Assembly (NCBI GenBank): GCA_963377175.1
Contig: CAUJNA010003243.1
Location: forward strand, 686,279-750,278
Length of the DNA stretch: 64,000 bases
Source: Effrenium voratum
Taxonomy: Eukaryota > Sar > Dinophyceae > Suessiales > Symbiodiniaceae
Direction: 5' to 3'
The position numbers were made by a program, and so were the translations under genes. The notes beneath the pieces were generated by a model. That model had not been told where the DNA came from and made no database searches. It worked only from the letters and a program-made list of their open reading frames with translations. Every line of letters starts with the position of its first letter. The first letter of the stretch is position 1. Below are positions 1-10,708 of the stretch, piece after piece.

Positions 1-35
1 AATTAAACCAGGAATTGGACAGCAGGTTTTTTTTA

Positions 36-104
36 CCCATGTGTCCATTGACCAGGGCAACCCATATTGAGTACATATTTTTGACCCACAGCCACATAGG
101 ATTC
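36..104. mobile_element. Fam2 element, degraded 3' part
   Basis: The segment ends in TTTTTGACCCACAGCCACA, the terminal sequence shared by the Fam2 copies at 16,578 and 40,233. The left half is too diverged to place. Confidence 0.4.
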
Positions 105-869
105 GGCCCCCTAAAACAGTTTTGAGTAGTGACCATGGCAATGTTGGCTTTGGATCAATCCAAAGAATACCCCGACTGAACGGGTTGATTAGTATGGTCC
201 GCCGATGTCCTCCGCGTTAATCCGAAGGTAACACTACAAAAAGACGGACCAAGTTGCGCGGTTGACCATTTGAAGCACACACAAACACCAGCGAAAAAGA
301 AACAACTGAGCCACTGAGTCTGGTCCGTGTGGACTTTTCGCCTTCAATGCTGCATTGATATGGAGGGCAAAGGGATGAACCATCCTAGAACGATGCATGG
401 GGTTTCGGGTTGTACTGGCATTTCCCATGGTTGGGAGCTTTAGGTCAACCTTGCACTGTTGAATGGGCACTGCAGCCAGAAGTGACAGTGTACTCGCTCG
501 ATCGAGCCCCATTGTTTTGCCATGGGGCATGCTCGACGTGGAATTCCATTCTGTCCTTTGTCCAAGCTTGTAGGATGGCAGGTGAGGTGTGCCTTAATTA
601 GTCTAGGAAATGTATTTGACGTCTGAGCATGTTGTATAAAACAGGCGAAGTTAGTTTCGTTTGTTCCTTCCCGGCTGTGGAAGCATGTTCTGAAGCATGT
701 TGTATCTCAGGGATGATACCACATTTTCCTCCTCTTCCGCAAGTTTTGTGGGAGAACGTCAAGTTCTCCACACACACACATCTCAACACGCATCCGTTTT
801 CGCACTCCATATTTTGTTTCTGTCTGCGTGTTTTTTTTGGTTCCCCCGCCCGGTGGCAAAAAGCCAAAG
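105..869. other. no gene recognised
   Basis: Mixed sequence with short overlapping ORFs on both strands and no recognisable domain, array or clear inverted-repeat element. Positions 110-240 have weak resemblance to the TTGATTAGT core of the Fam9 element at 53,208. A CA run lies at 768-780. Confidence 0.4.
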
Positions 870-879
870 ATCCGGCGCT

Positions 880-1062
880 CCGGCGAGCCAGGGAGCCAGA
901 GCCTGGCCTACTACTGGTACGGCCCGGCGCACATGAGCCGCTTCAGCCCCCAGGCGGTGGCGAGCGCCTTCTCGGTGGAGCGGCTGCTGAGCTTCCGCGG
1001 CGGGGGCTTCCTCTTCGACACCAACGCGCGCGGGGGCCTGGGCTGGGGGCGGGTGTGGGGCA
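880..1062 (+). CDS. GC-rich exon-like segment, product unknown
   Basis: The frame starting at the AGC codon at 900 reads through about 50 residues with strongly GC-ending codons (GCG, CTG, TTC, GAG), quite unlike the AT-richer flanks. The peptide includes YYWYGPAHMSRFSP and VERLLSFRGGGFLFDTN and matches no family I recognise. Possible acceptors are the AGs at 889-899. The segment runs directly into a G-rich tract, so the downstream splice site is not defined. It is the first of several similar islands on the + strand (1,891, 6,034, 7,067, 8,238, 10,281) that end with the better-supported ORF at 12,424-12,914, so they may be exons of one long gene. The opposite strand is also open here but is proline-rich and less convincing. 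Confidence 0.33.
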
Positions 1063-1135
1063 GGTGGGGGGGGTGGGGGGGTGGGGGGGTGGGGGGGTGG
1101 GGTGCGAGGGTGGCGGGAGGTGGAGGGTGGGGCTC
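1061..1135. repeat. G-rich simple tract
   Basis: Runs of 5-7 G separated by T (GGTGGGGGGG type) across about 75 bp. Four or more G-runs satisfy the G-quadruplex pattern on the + strand. It directly follows the exon-like island at 880-1,062. Confidence 0.8.
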
Positions 1136-1240
1136 GGGTTTTTTGCGGGCGGCGGGGCGCTTTGAGGACAGTTTGGTTGGTGGAGCCGGAAGGAATTCTG
1201 CGGTTGGTTTCGGGTGACCCGAGATTTGGTCTGGGGCCAT

Positions 1241-1322
1241 CGTATATATTTACATAAACACATATATATATATATAATACATATATACATATATACAGAC
1301 ACATATACATATGTGTGTGTGT
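1241..1322. repeat. TA/CA microsatellite
   Basis: Alternating TATATA, CATATA and GTGTGT units. From here to 1,890 there is no supported gene. Positions 1,350-1,620 hold GGGTGGG/CCCACCC complementary blocks that may be another inverted-repeat element, but I found no second copy. Confidence 0.75.
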
Positions 1323-1890
1323 AAAATTGAATGTTGAAAGCTCAATACGACTTTTTGGGGTGGGTTGTGCTTGTCACATGTCCCCCTGCGGGGGGAGTGG
1401 GTCCCAAGCACACCCAAATTGGGGGAAACCCAAAACGGGTTTTTGGGGGTGAACCCGTCCAACCACCATGTTTGTTTTTCTTTGTTGTTGGGGGGAGGGG
1501 GGCCTCTTTGCTCTGCAAATCCCATTGCGAAAGCCCACCCAAAACTGATTTCCCATTCGGTGGGTCCTGACGTTTTTGTTTGGGAAAGACACATCTTAGA
1601 CCCAAGAGGCAATCTTCCCTGATGTTCTTTGCTATCTCAAGAACAGTCTTCTAATCTTGTCAGAGCGCCATTTTTTCCAACCAATTGCACCATCTCGGTA
1701 ATTGCACCGTCTCGGTAACACCCTCCTGTTCCTAGGCGCCCCCCTTTGGTTGTTTCTTGTTATGAAGCAGGGACACCAGGAGGAGCACGGGTGGATTTTG
1801 CTGCCCTGGCCCTTTCCACCCCCCGCTGGCCCACCCCCCCGCCCCCCCTCCCAACCCCCAACCCCCCTCCTCGCCCCAATCTCGGCCGGG

Positions 1891-2038
1891 CTCAGGATCC
1901 ACCGGGCGAAGCTGGACGGCCCGGCGCCGCCGCAACCCCGCGACGCCGTGGTGCTGGAGATCGCCAACCGCCACAAGCTGCTCGGGAGAAGAGGGGTCCG
2001 TGTCACAGCGGGGGACGTGGTTCTCGGAAGGCGGGAGG
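1891..2038 (+). CDS. GC-rich exon-like segment, product unknown
   Basis: The frame beginning CTC AGG ATC is open and GC-ending. It encodes a charged peptide that includes LRIHRAKLDG, RDAVVLEIANRHKLLG and GVRVTAGDVVLGRREG. An acceptor-like CTCAG precedes GATCC. It ends in a G-rich decamer repeat. No family is recognised. The codon bias matches the island at 880-1,062, which suggests the same gene. Confidence 0.33.
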
Positions 2039-2130
2039 GGTGGGGGGGGTTGGGGGGGTTGGAGGGGGGTTGGAGGGGGGTTGGAGGGGGGTTGGAGGGG
2101 GGTTGGAGGGGGGTTGGAGGGGGGTTGGGT
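2038..2130. repeat. GGAGGGGGGTT tandem repeat, G-quadruplex-like
   Basis: About eight copies of a 10-11 bp unit (GGAGGGGGGTT), all with G-runs on the + strand. It abuts the exon-like segment ending near 2,038. Confidence 0.85.
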
Positions 2131-2689
2131 CGGCTTTTCCAATTTTTTGGTGAAGCCGCAAATATGATGGATGGCATCAAACTGAGGAGCTCCCCCTCAC
2201 AGCCGCACGGTTTGAGGTTCACCACGGGACGGCTTGCGCGGTCCCGCTGGTACCTTGGAGGTTGTGAACCCACCCAACTTTGGTGGTGCGGCCAAGTCTT
2301 TTTTGTGCGAGTAACTAAACGTTACTCCATACCATTGCCTAGAGCTCCCCCTCACAAAATGGTTGGTTTTCTCGTGGTTTCCTTTGAAAATACACGCTGA
2401 AAGCAAGCTCCACAAAATACGAAAGGCTCGCAAGGAACCCTTTGATCACCCCTTTGATCGAAGGGTTTATTTCGAACCCTTTGCTGGGGGGGTGGGAGTG
2501 GATCTGCAGCTGCAATAAGCCATTTAGCCCATGAAAGTCTCGTTGGTGAACTAGAGCAATTTGCCTGGACAAAATATCATTGTTTGACCTCCTTTTCGTG
2601 TGTTGCAAGAGGCATTGGCTCGTAGATGTCCTTTTAGATTGTGGAGGCTTGTATGCATTTGTGTGTGTGTGTTTAGCTGTTTGTTTGTT

Positions 2690-3010
2690 TGGTTGTTTCT
2701 TTCTTTCTTTGTTTCTTTCTTTGTTTGCATCTTGCGTGTTTGTTTGTTTGTTTGTTTGTTTGTTTTTGTTTGTTTGTTTGTCTGTTTGTTTTCTTGCTTG
2801 TTTGCTTGCTTGTTTGGTTGTTTGTTTGTGTCTGTCTCCCTGCCAACCTACCAACCTGCGTGCGTACATGCTTACTTGCTTGTGTTTTGTGTTTGTGAAA
2901 GTGTAGGTGTGCTCGCATGCAAGTATGCTCCTGTGTTTGTGTGTGTGTGTGTCTATGCGCGTGGATGTGTGTGTGTGTGTGTGCGTGGGTGGGTGGGTTT
3001 GTCTGTGTGT
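2690..3010. repeat. TTTG/TTGC and GT microsatellite cluster
   Basis: 2,690-2,835 is mostly TTTG with TTTC and TTGC variants. 2,935-3,010 is GT-rich. Long ORFs here (CLFVCLFV type) are products of the repeat. 2,130-2,690 and 3,010-3,530 hold no gene that I can support; 3,130-3,360 contains several CCCCCC-rich near-repeats of the type 'AAAATGGAACATCCCCCC'. Confidence 0.8.
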
Positions 3011-3527
3011 ACAGAATTAGAGAGGGTGTAAGTGCCTGCATTTGTGTGTGCTCATGTTTGTCTCTATATTTCCATGCCTGCCGAATGCCGGCACTAGATT
3101 CAGCCACCTTGCGGGTCATTAGGTGGTTGTTCCCCCTTAAAGTCCCAAAGTGACTTGGTTCCCCCCCAAAAAATGGAATAAAATGGAACATCCCCCCCAA
3201 TTCGACCAAAATGAACCAGGAACATACCCCATACCCCGCAAGAAAATATGGACCCTCCCCCCCTAATTTGAAATATCAACCAGGGCTTTACTCGTCCTGG
3301 GTTAAGTGAGTCGGTCCCCCTGTAAAATGGAACATCCCCCCAGTTTTAAATCAACCAGGGCTCCACGACTCCAGGGGTTCGCATTGGGACGTGAGACGTG
3401 AGACGTGGGACCTGCGCCGAGGCTTCAGGAGAAGATCCCGTCGCAGGGGCCGTGCCCAGAGCCAAAGAGACTAAGATGGAGAGAGGGACGTTGCACTTTT
3501 TTCGGGCTTGATGTATACATACATGTG

Positions 3528-3605
3528 GATGTATATATATATACACATACAAAGAACACACACATATATAGGTATGTGTATATATATATATATACATCAC
3601 ATACA
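3528..3605. repeat. TA/CA microsatellite
   Basis: TATATATATACACATAC and related units. Confidence 0.75.
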
Positions 3606-3907
3606 TATGCCTATGTTATGGGTATTGAGCTTACTGATTCGGGGGTTACACGAGCTCCCAACCACAAATAGCTGCGGCCGCCTTCTTAATTCTTTACATG
3701 GTTCTGGGTAGACCATGTTATTACCGGGGTTGGATTATGACTCACATTCTGATTCTTTTCAGCAAAAGGTGCTGGGATTCTTCACCTAAGCTTCGTGCCA
3801 GTGAAGTCTGTGCCTGACCTCAGAGGGCAAGCACACCTTCCTTCGCAAACAAGTCGCCGATGCCTCGCTCGGCCAAGCGTGTCAAGAAGGGGAGTACTTG
3901 CTGGTGC

Positions 3908-4014
3908 GATAGGTACGGAATGACCCAGGGTTTGGGAATAGGGATTCCCTGAAACGAAACCATAGGGGGATGGTTTTAGGGGTCATTCCAACTCATTCCC
4001 TGCCTATCAAACCA
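3908..4014. mobile_element. Fam10 element
   Basis: Begins GATAGGTACGGAATGA and ends TCATTCCCTGCCTATC, an imperfect terminal inverted repeat about 107 bp apart. A second copy with the same ends lies at 49,218-49,330, and a fragment lies near 42,950. Confidence 0.55.
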
Positions 4015-4019
4015 GCAAG

Positions 4020-4500
4020 AGTGTTTGCCGCCATCGGCAAGGAGCGTGCCGAGACATGTGCGAAATGTTCAGGACGAATACGTATCATATGCCGAGGAAC
4101 CCCCATGGTGTTTGCCTTGGCCCCTCGATTTCACTGCCTGGACACACATTCTGACCATGTTGCGCCAGTGCTTCCGCCTCAAGAGACGCCTTCTTCCGCC
4201 TCGCATTTGGGCCGAGCGGCGATGCGACGATGGTTCGACCGAGGACTTACCGCCTCCAGGACGTGACGTTCCCGTTTCCTCACCGTCGGTTTCGCCAAAG
4301 ACGCCCCGGGCTTTGAGGAAAGAACGCGGCTCGAGCGGCGAAAGGAGCGAGCGAGCGGCCTCTGCTGGACCCTGGGGGCGCGGGCGCGAGCAGTGCGCGA
4401 GAAGTGTGCGAGCAGGAGCGCGACAGGAGCATGTTCTTTGCAGCATTTTCTTTGTGTTGAATTGTTTCATTGAAAAGCGCGGGGGAAATCAAGACTGAAA
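4020..4500 (+). other. GC-rich stretch with overlapping ORFs, coding status unclear
   Basis: 4,190-4,440 is GC-rich and rich in arginine codons in two + frames (for example ERTRLERRKERASG) and also open on the - strand (4,069-4,470). No domain is visible, so I cannot choose a frame. Confidence 0.25.
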
Positions 4501-4542
4501 TTATATGTTTCTTGGCCAGAGCACCTGTCTACCCTTGAATGA

Positions 4543-5420
4543 CATGTTGCGTGTTGTGGGATCCTACGGAACTACAAACAAGGCACGCGAGGTGGTGTGA
4601 CCTGCACTGCACTTGCCTTGATTGCTATTGGTTTGGATCTTTAGTCTTTAACTTTTTGGGAAACAGTGGGGTTTCCATTGAGCCCACAAAAATGAAGACT
4701 TTTTGCAGCGAGGTCAACAGCAACCAAGTTGCATCAGCCTTGTGCAACACCTTTGCTTGCCTTGCCCTGCGAACGGATGGGATCGAAGTGGTTGGGTTTG
4801 GGGCATTAGTTTGGCTGCTTGTTCGCCTAAGTTATTGGTTGCGTTGCCAGTTCCAATGTGATGTTGCAGATGCGCCGTCAAAATATTGGTGCCAACCGGC
4901 GCTCAAAGTCAGACGGCGCCGGCCATTTGCCCGACGCCCATGCGCCCTCCCCCCCCACGTCCCGGGGCACACATGCGGCCCTTTTCCGCCCAAATGGGGC
5001 CTTGGGTGCCGATCACTGAGCCATCGCGCCGCGTCTCGCCGCACGGCTCAGAAGGGTTGCAAGTTCGATCGAGGAATCCGATCGAGGCGCGGGGGGGCAG
5101 GCAAGCAAGCTGGTGACTCAGAGCTGGTATCCAAATTTGCTTTCAACCAGAGAGCCTTTGAGTTGCTACTGATGGGAGTTTCTGGTCAGGGACATGGCAG
5201 CAACTCTCTTGATCTCTTGATCGTGAGTTGCAAGTCTGAGATTCTAAGCAGAGCCGTTTTTTTGTACAATGCCGTCAAGCTGTGTGTTGCTCAGGTTGGG
5301 CAAAACGCCCCAGAATGGTCCACACTGCTGTGCTGCGGGTGTGGGTCTGAGAGAGTCGGTTCGGTTGGGAAAGAGGTTGAAGGCTGGGAGAGGGCGCTTG
5401 GACTCGCTTGGACGAGGTGA
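4543..5420 (+). CDS. 253-residue ORF interrupted by a Fam6 element, product unknown
   Basis: If 4,617-4,732 (the element plus one TTGC copy) is removed, the frame starting at CAT 4,543 joins in phase and stays open for 254 codons to the TGA at 5,420. Unremoved, the upstream frame differs. The C-terminal part looks most protein-like (NSLDLLIVSCKSEILSRAVF, then NAVKLCVAQVGQNAPEW). The middle is arginine- and proline-rich. There is no in-frame ATG at the 5' end, so this would be an internal or terminal exon. No domain is recognised. The C-terminal stretch overlaps a competing - strand ORF (5,244-5,906), which I judged less likely because every better-supported ORF in the window is on the + strand. 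Confidence 0.38.
4617..4728 (+). mobile_element. Fam6 element inside the ORF at 4,543-5,420
   Basis: Ends CTTGATTGCTATTGG and CAACAGCAACCAAG are an imperfect inverted repeat. The core has TTTAACTTTTTGGG and its partial complement. Flanked by TTGC direct repeats (4,613-4,616 and 4,729-4,732). It ends in CCAAG, so the element supplies an AG at its 3' edge. Confidence 0.65.
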
Positions 5421-6033
5421 ATTTTTGTTCGTTGGGTTTTTGTTAGAGACAACTGCTTTCATTTTGCTGACAGAAGCCATTTGATCAAAGAAAGTGGCAT
5501 CCAGCTCAAACCCATGAAACCTGTCATTGACTGAATGTTGGGGGGGGGGGGGCAGCCGACCGAGTGCGCCTTGACCCTCGAATGGAAATCCAGGAGTGGG
5601 GATGTCCCATTCGGAGGAGATCCTTTGCTTGAACGCAGCAACCCAAAAATCTGCCATGGATCCGGAGTCGGTTGCTTGAAAGCGAAGTTGCAGGTCCAAA
5701 GCTTTCAGAACGGGACACAAAGGTACGATCTGGTTGGACACTGGAAGGAGAGAAGGGCGTAGGCGTGGAGAGCGTTGGCCGCGGCCCTGATAGGCTCGAG
5801 TTGGTATGGCAAAGTGAAACACATTGTGGTCCGGTTTAAAAAATCGCCAGCGGCGACCCCATCTTTTCCCCCCCCCCAAAAAAGGAGAAACGGGGGCCCG
5901 AAACAAATTTATTTCCAGCGGGGAAGTTCTCTGCGTATTCTTGAGACCCGGGGCTCACAGATGCGGCGCCGGCTCGCGCCGGATCCGGCGCCCTGCGGGT
6001 CCTTCGGGTCTTGTCCTCTGCTCGGCTGGGGAC
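5421..6033. other. no gene supported
   Basis: Contains a 12-base G-run near 5,540 and short ORFs on both strands. No array or repeated element is recognised. Confidence 0.4.
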
Positions 6034-6160
6034 GCGGACGGCGGCGAGGTCCGGATCGAGCCCGGCATCCCAAAGCTCCTGGTGAAGATCAACCCCCAGG
6101 ATGCCGAAGCCTTCCAGGCGCGGCGCTGGAGCGGCATCGAAGATCGGATCGGTCCTCTTC
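6034..6160 (+). CDS. GC-rich exon-like segment, product unknown
   Basis: The frame through GAG GTC CGG ATC GAG is open with GC-ending codons and encodes PGIPKLLVKINPQDAEAF followed by QARRWSGIEDRI. Composition resembles the islands at 880 and 1,891. Splice sites are not clear. A truncated Fam3 element starts about 40 bp downstream. No family recognised. Confidence 0.33.
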
Positions 6161-6198
6161 TGCGGGTTTTTTGGGGTCGGTGTATACCTTGCAACATG

Positions 6199-6275
6199 GG
6201 TGCGGCTCAAAATTGGACGATCGGAGGGGCGAACCGCAGGTTTTGGTACCCAGGTTTCCACTTACCAGGTTAGCC
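6199..6275 (-). mobile_element. Fam3 element, truncated
   Basis: Starts GGTGCGGCTCAAAATT and contains CGAACCGCAGGTTTTGGTACC and TTTCCACTTACCAGGTT, the Fam3 core in reverse orientation. The far terminal repeat is missing. Confidence 0.6.
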
Positions 6276-6861
6276 ATTTAATGGAACCTAGAAAGGGGGC
6301 GTACAAGAGGAGATTCCTGCCACAAATCTTGTGAAGGGACACCTGAATCGGGGGCGTTCTGGTTTGGATCGTTCTCTTTCGAAACAGGTTTTCTCATGTA
6401 AGGAGAAACACCAAGGTCCCCCTCACCAGACAGGTTCGGCCCCAGGTAGACTTCAACCGAGGGGTGGTTGATTTCCCCACAGAAGAAATGCTCTGCGTTT
6501 TGGTCTATCTGGGGCGCAACATGGAACGAAGAGAAGCGGCATGTCTCTTCCCAGTTCTGAGACTCCTGCAGCTGGATCCTTGCATCCCGGGATCCCCTCG
6601 AGCAGCGGATGCGTGTTGCAAGTTGCTGGGATGCTGTTTGGATGCAGGACCTGAACCCCAGTTTCTCCTCCAGGCCAACTGGGAAGCCACCCAAATCGAA
6701 GCCGCCCATCAGAAGGAAGCTGAGGTTGCTGTAAGGGCCGAAATAATTACAATGCTACGCCAAACAACTTGCCGCAGTGCAGGAGCATAGTTGTGGGGTA
6801 CCAAAGAAACCAACTTGCCACACCATGGGCAGCAGAGTGCTTCTTAAACCTTGAAGAAGAC

Positions 6862-6913
6862 ACCTTTCTGCTCTGCTTCTTCATTTTTTCCCTTAAGCGC
6901 AGAGCAGAAAGGT
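6862..6913. other. 15-bp perfect inverted repeat
   Basis: ACCTTTCTGCTCTGC (6,862-6,876) is complementary to GCAGAGCAGAAAGGT (6,899-6,913), with a 22-base loop. It overlaps the left direct repeat of the Fam4 element. Confidence 0.75.
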
Positions 6914-6919
6914 TCCTGG

Positions 6920-7034
6920 ACCATAGGCATCCTTTTTGGTTGTTTTAGTCGAACGATAGAGGGCGGTTCCTGGTTTACCTGATGGCAAGATCAACCAGGG
7001 AAACCCATCTATTTCCCCTAAGAGGACGCCTGTG
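6920..7034. mobile_element. Fam4 element with 8-bp target duplication
   Basis: Starts (AC)CATAGGCATCC and ends GGACGCCTGTG. The exact 8-mer GTTCCTGG occurs on both sides (6,912-6,919 and 7,035-7,042). It lies about 32 bp upstream of the acceptor-like TAG at 7,066. Confidence 0.8.
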
Positions 7035-7066
7035 GTTCCTGGGCGTTTTTTTTGGTCCTGGCGTAG

Positions 7067-7192
7067 GCCAAGAACCTCGGGGAGGTGACGCTGCGCAAGG
7101 GTTCCGGGAGCCGCAGCCAGGCCGAGAGCTTTTTAGTCGAAGGGCGACGAAAGCGGAGGGCAAAAAGTGCCTCGAAAAAGGTGTGAAGAGGG
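7067..7192 (+). CDS. exon-like segment, product unknown
   Basis: A pyrimidine-containing tract and GCGTAG precede GCCAAGAACCTCGGGGAG. The frame reads AKNLGEVTLRKGSGSRSQAE followed by a basic tail and a TGA near 7,190. Codon use matches the other islands. No family recognised. The exon may end earlier, at the first AAGG near 7,100. Confidence 0.33.
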
Positions 7193-7223
7193 TTCTATCT
7201 TTTGGCTACCCCCAAAAAGAGTG

Positions 7224-7269
7224 AAACCCAGGAGTGGTTGATTTCCCTAAAAGCAAAACTCCTGGGTTT
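7224..7269. other. 12-bp perfect inverted repeat
   Basis: AAACCCAGGAGT (7,224-7,235) pairs with ACTCCTGGGTTT (7,258-7,269). It may be the end of another short element; no second copy was found. 7,270-8,230 holds no gene that I can support. 7,440-7,580 has GGTTTGGATTGG and CCAACCACCAATCC blocks resembling those at 15,130-15,240. Confidence 0.6.
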
Positions 7270-8237
7270 AAGTCTACTTTGGGGTAGTCAAAAAGTAGAA
7301 CCCTGGGTATGAGTCTTCATTAGGGGCCCGAAATGGTGGACATCAGAACTCGGTGGGGATTTATGTCCACCGAGCAATTTTCAGGGGTTTCCAACCATCA
7401 AAGTTCATAGCCAAGTGGCAGGGGGAAAGAAAAGGTTTCAGGGCTTCCCTCAGTTGTCATTGGTTTGGATTGGTTTGGATTTGGCTTTGTTGGTCTTCCC
7501 TGGTTCTTGTGGGGAGGAAATGCCAGCTTCCCAACCACCAATCCAAAAAGCCAAGGGGAGGCTGATGATTGCCGTCCTTTTGTTTTGTGTTTTTTTCCCC
7601 TGAAAGAAACCAAGCCCTTCAAGGGGGGGCAATGACACCCGTAGCCACAAGAAAAAAGCAACGGCCACTTGAGGTTCCTCTCCATTTTGAGACATGGCCA
7701 TTTTTGGAAGAGCCAAAGTCTGATCTTTGGGACAAGTGAATCTGGATCACGAGGGGCGAGGTGTTCCTTTTCCTTTTGCCCGGGGCACTGTTCCATGAAA
7801 ATCCCAGGTGGCCAGGCAGCGGGCGGTTGAAGTGCCCAAAACACTTTGCGGGGGATCAGACAAAGAGAAGCCAACCATGAAGAGAGCTTCCGCAACTTTG
7901 AGACACATGTCTCTTTGTTGCCTATCGACTTATTGTTGGCGATTCCAGCTTGCATTCATCCTCGGGCTGATCCAAACAGTTCATATCTGGTGGTATTTTT
8001 TTGTTCCGAGCCGCATGTGTAAATATGTATGTGGAGGTGAGAGAAAACTAAGATGGAACATCATTCAGTGACTCCAGCTTTCTTCCTTCTTGCCGGAATG
8101 AATAGAAATGACTAACACTAGGAGTGATCATGAAGCTGCGTATCAGACTTCCCAACTCGGCCTCCCTGTTTGGATACACTTGTTTTTTGCTTTCTCACCG
8201 AGCCATGGCTCCCTCGCCAAATTGACAAACTCGACAG

Positions 8238-8345
8238 GTGGCGGTGCTGCACATGAGCCGGGGCACGGCCAACGGGGAGGCGCGACTTCCGATGTCACGA
8301 TCGATCGGCGGGGTGTCTGGAACGCGGCGTAGCAGCGGTAGACTT
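8238..8345 (+). CDS. exon-like segment, product unknown
   Basis: ACAG precedes GTGGCGGTGCTGCACATGAG. The frame encodes VAVLHMSRGTANGEARLPMS and continues open into the Fam3 element at 8,346. GC-ending codons at the start match the other + strand islands. No family recognised. Confidence 0.28.
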
Positions 8346-8456
8346 GGCCGTGGCTCAAAAAACCGGAATTCCAGAATGGCTTGCCCTGGTAAGTGGAAAC
8401 ATGGACCAAAGCCTGCGGTTTGCCCCTCCTTTAATTTTGAGCCACACCCATATATA
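8346..8456 (+). mobile_element. Fam3 element
   Basis: CCGTGGCTCAAAAAACCGG at the left, CTGGTAAGTGGAAAC in the core and AATTTTGAGCCACACCCAT at the right, as in the copies at 35,795 and 63,179. Confidence 0.75.
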
Positions 8457-9235
8457 AAAACGAGAAGGACGATGACCACCCTTCCCGTGCGCCTTTTTTT
8501 GTGAGAAGAAGGGGGTCGCCGGATTTTCATAGGAGAGAAGGTAGCAATCTGGAAAATCTTTGAGAAGGCAGGGAAAAACCATCATTTTTGAGGCTGGTTT
8601 ATAAAAACATGGGCCAGAGTCAAAACTAGTACTGGTTGGGGCGGCATGTGTGGTGGGGGGTGGGGGGGAAGGGGGGAGGGAAAAGCCGAGGTAGTTTGAC
8701 ATGTTTCCGACAATCCAAAAGCCACCCTTCTGTCAACGCTGGACAAGGCATGATTTCCCCCACACAAGCTCGAGAAGACCACACAGGAACTTTTGGCAAG
8801 ACCAACACATCTCCTCTGTTTCCTTTTTTCTTTTTTGGTTCCACATTTTTAGTAGTTTTGATGGTACTTCAGGCGTCATGCTCACAAGGGTTAACAGTGC
8901 AAACGAAATCCAGTGTGGTTTAGCTTCAATCAAGCAACGCCATGAAACGAACTGCTTGTTGCGGTTTGTCTTGGGTTTGCGTGTACTTTGGATGGGCCAA
9001 GTCGGGCCAACAATCAAGCATAATGTGAAAGCAAACAAGCTTCCACCAACGCCGGGTGTGTATTTTTTCAAGGAGGCAAAGTGAATGTAGCTCATGGACA
9101 TCCCCCCCCTCAGTGGGCCCATTGGATCGATCCTCCACCCACAGTTCGGTGTTGGTTTTGAAGGGTGTCCTGCGTCGATTGTTGCGCTTTCCCGAGGCGC
9201 ACTCGCCCTGGCATGTGGGTCGCAAAATAGGGGAG
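8457..9235. other. no gene supported
   Basis: Contains a G-rich block (8,650-8,690) and overlapping ORFs. No repeated element or domain is recognised. Confidence 0.4.
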
Positions 9236-10165
9236 CCCCCAACATTTGCGAGTTTCTCTTGCATTCCCCCTTTAAAACCACCAACATTTGCGGGTTTCTC
9301 TTGTATTCCCCCTTTAAAACCACCAACATTTACGGGTTTCTCTTGTATTCCCCTTTAAAACCACCAACATTTGCGGGTTTCTCTTGTATTCCCCCTTGAA
9401 AACCACCAACATTTGCGGGTTTCTCTTGTATTCCCCCTTTAAAACCAACATTTGCGGGTTTCTCTTGTATTCCCCCTTTAAAACCACCAACATTTACGGG
9501 TTTCTCTTGTATTCCCCTTTAAAACCACCAACATTTGCGGGTTTCTCTTGTATTCCCCCTTGAAAACCACCAACATTTGCGGGTTTCTCTTGTATTCCCC
9601 CTTTAAAACCAACATTTGCGGGTTTCTCTTGTATTCCCCCTTTAAAACCACCAACATTTACGGGTTTCTCTTGTATTCCCCTTTAAAACCACCAACATTT
9701 GCGGGTTTCTCTTGTATTACCCCTTGAAAACCACCAACATTTGCGGGTTTCTCTTGTATTCCCCCTTTAAAACCACCAACATTTGCGGTTTCTCTTGTAT
9801 TCCCCCTTTAAAACCACCAACATTTACGGGTTTCTCTTGTATTCCCCTTTAAAACCACCAATATTTGCGGGTTTCTCTTGTATTCCCCCTTTAAAACCAC
9901 CAACATTTGCGGGTTTCTCTTGTATTCCCCCTTTAAAACCACCAACATTTGCGGGGTTCTCTTGTATTCCCCCTTTAAAACCACCAACATTTGCGGGTTT
10001 CTCTTGTATTCCCCCTTTAAAACCACCAACATTTGCGGGTTTCTCTTGTATTCCCCCTTTAAAACCACCAACATTTACGAGTTTCTCTTGTATTCCCCCT
10101 TAAAACCACCAACATTTGCGGGGTTCTCTTGTATTCCCCCTTGAAACATTTACGGCTTTTTCCTT
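9236..10165. repeat. 42-bp minisatellite, about 22 copies
   Basis: The unit is CCCCCTTTAAAACCACCAAC followed by ATTTGCGGGTTTCTCTTGTATT. Copies of 39-42 bp alternate in a fixed order, so that the TTTACGGG variant recurs near 9,330, 9,495, 9,659 and 9,825, a higher-order period of about 165 bp (four units). Degenerate copies continue to about 10,255. Open frames across it are repeat artefacts. Confidence 0.95.
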
Positions 10166-10280
10166 GTTGAACACCACCAGCATCTGCAGTTTTTTCCTTG
10201 CATTCCCTTGAACACCACCAGCATCTGCGTTTTTGTTTCTTGCATTCCCCCCTTTAAACAGCCACCACAACAACGGGGGG

Positions 10281-10368
10281 GCGGCCCTCACGCGGCCATG
10301 GGCCGCGCAGTTCTTTCGCAGGTCCTGATGTCGGTGAAGCTCGCGGATCTCCTGGACCTCGAGGCAAC
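10281..10368 (+). CDS. exon-like segment, product unknown
   Basis: TTCTTTCGCAG precedes GTCCTGATGTCGGTGAAGC. The frame reads VLMSVKLADLLDLEA with GC-ending codons. The upstream part (AAMGRAVLSQ) is also open, so the true 5' edge is uncertain. A GAG-GCAACA junction could be a GC donor. Unrecognised. Confidence 0.3.
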
Positions 10369-10587
10369 AAAAAATTGGGGAGCCACGGCCTCTTTTTTTT
10401 GTTTGGGCGGGGGGCTTGTCCCCGCTTTTTCCCCACCCGACAGGAAGGGGTTGTTAATTTTATGTCGGAATCCGCGTTCCCCCCCCCCCCCCCCCCGTTT
10501 TTTTCTTCCCTGGAAAGCCGGTGGTGGGGTTTCTCTGGCTTTTCTTCCCTTGAAAAGCCGGAGCCAAAATATTTGTTCCGTGGTGGG

Positions 10588-10708
10588 CATAGGCGTCCTT
10601 TTGATCGGCGAGTTTGGTTAAACATAGATGGGTCTTAGTGGTTGAGCTGGGTTTTGTGCCCCATTTGCCAGGGGAACCCATCTATTTTTAACCAAAAGGC
10701 CACCTATG
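10588..10708. mobile_element. Fam4 element with near-perfect 8-bp duplication
   Basis: Starts CATAGGCGTCCTTTTGATCG and ends AAAAGGCCACCTATG. Flanks GTGGTGGG (10,580-10,587) and GTGGCGGG (10,709-10,716) match at 7 of 8 bases. Confidence 0.8.

Noticed and set aside
9236..10165. Possible CRISPR array
   Set aside because: Units are contiguous 42-bp tandem repeats without unique spacers, in a eukaryotic context.
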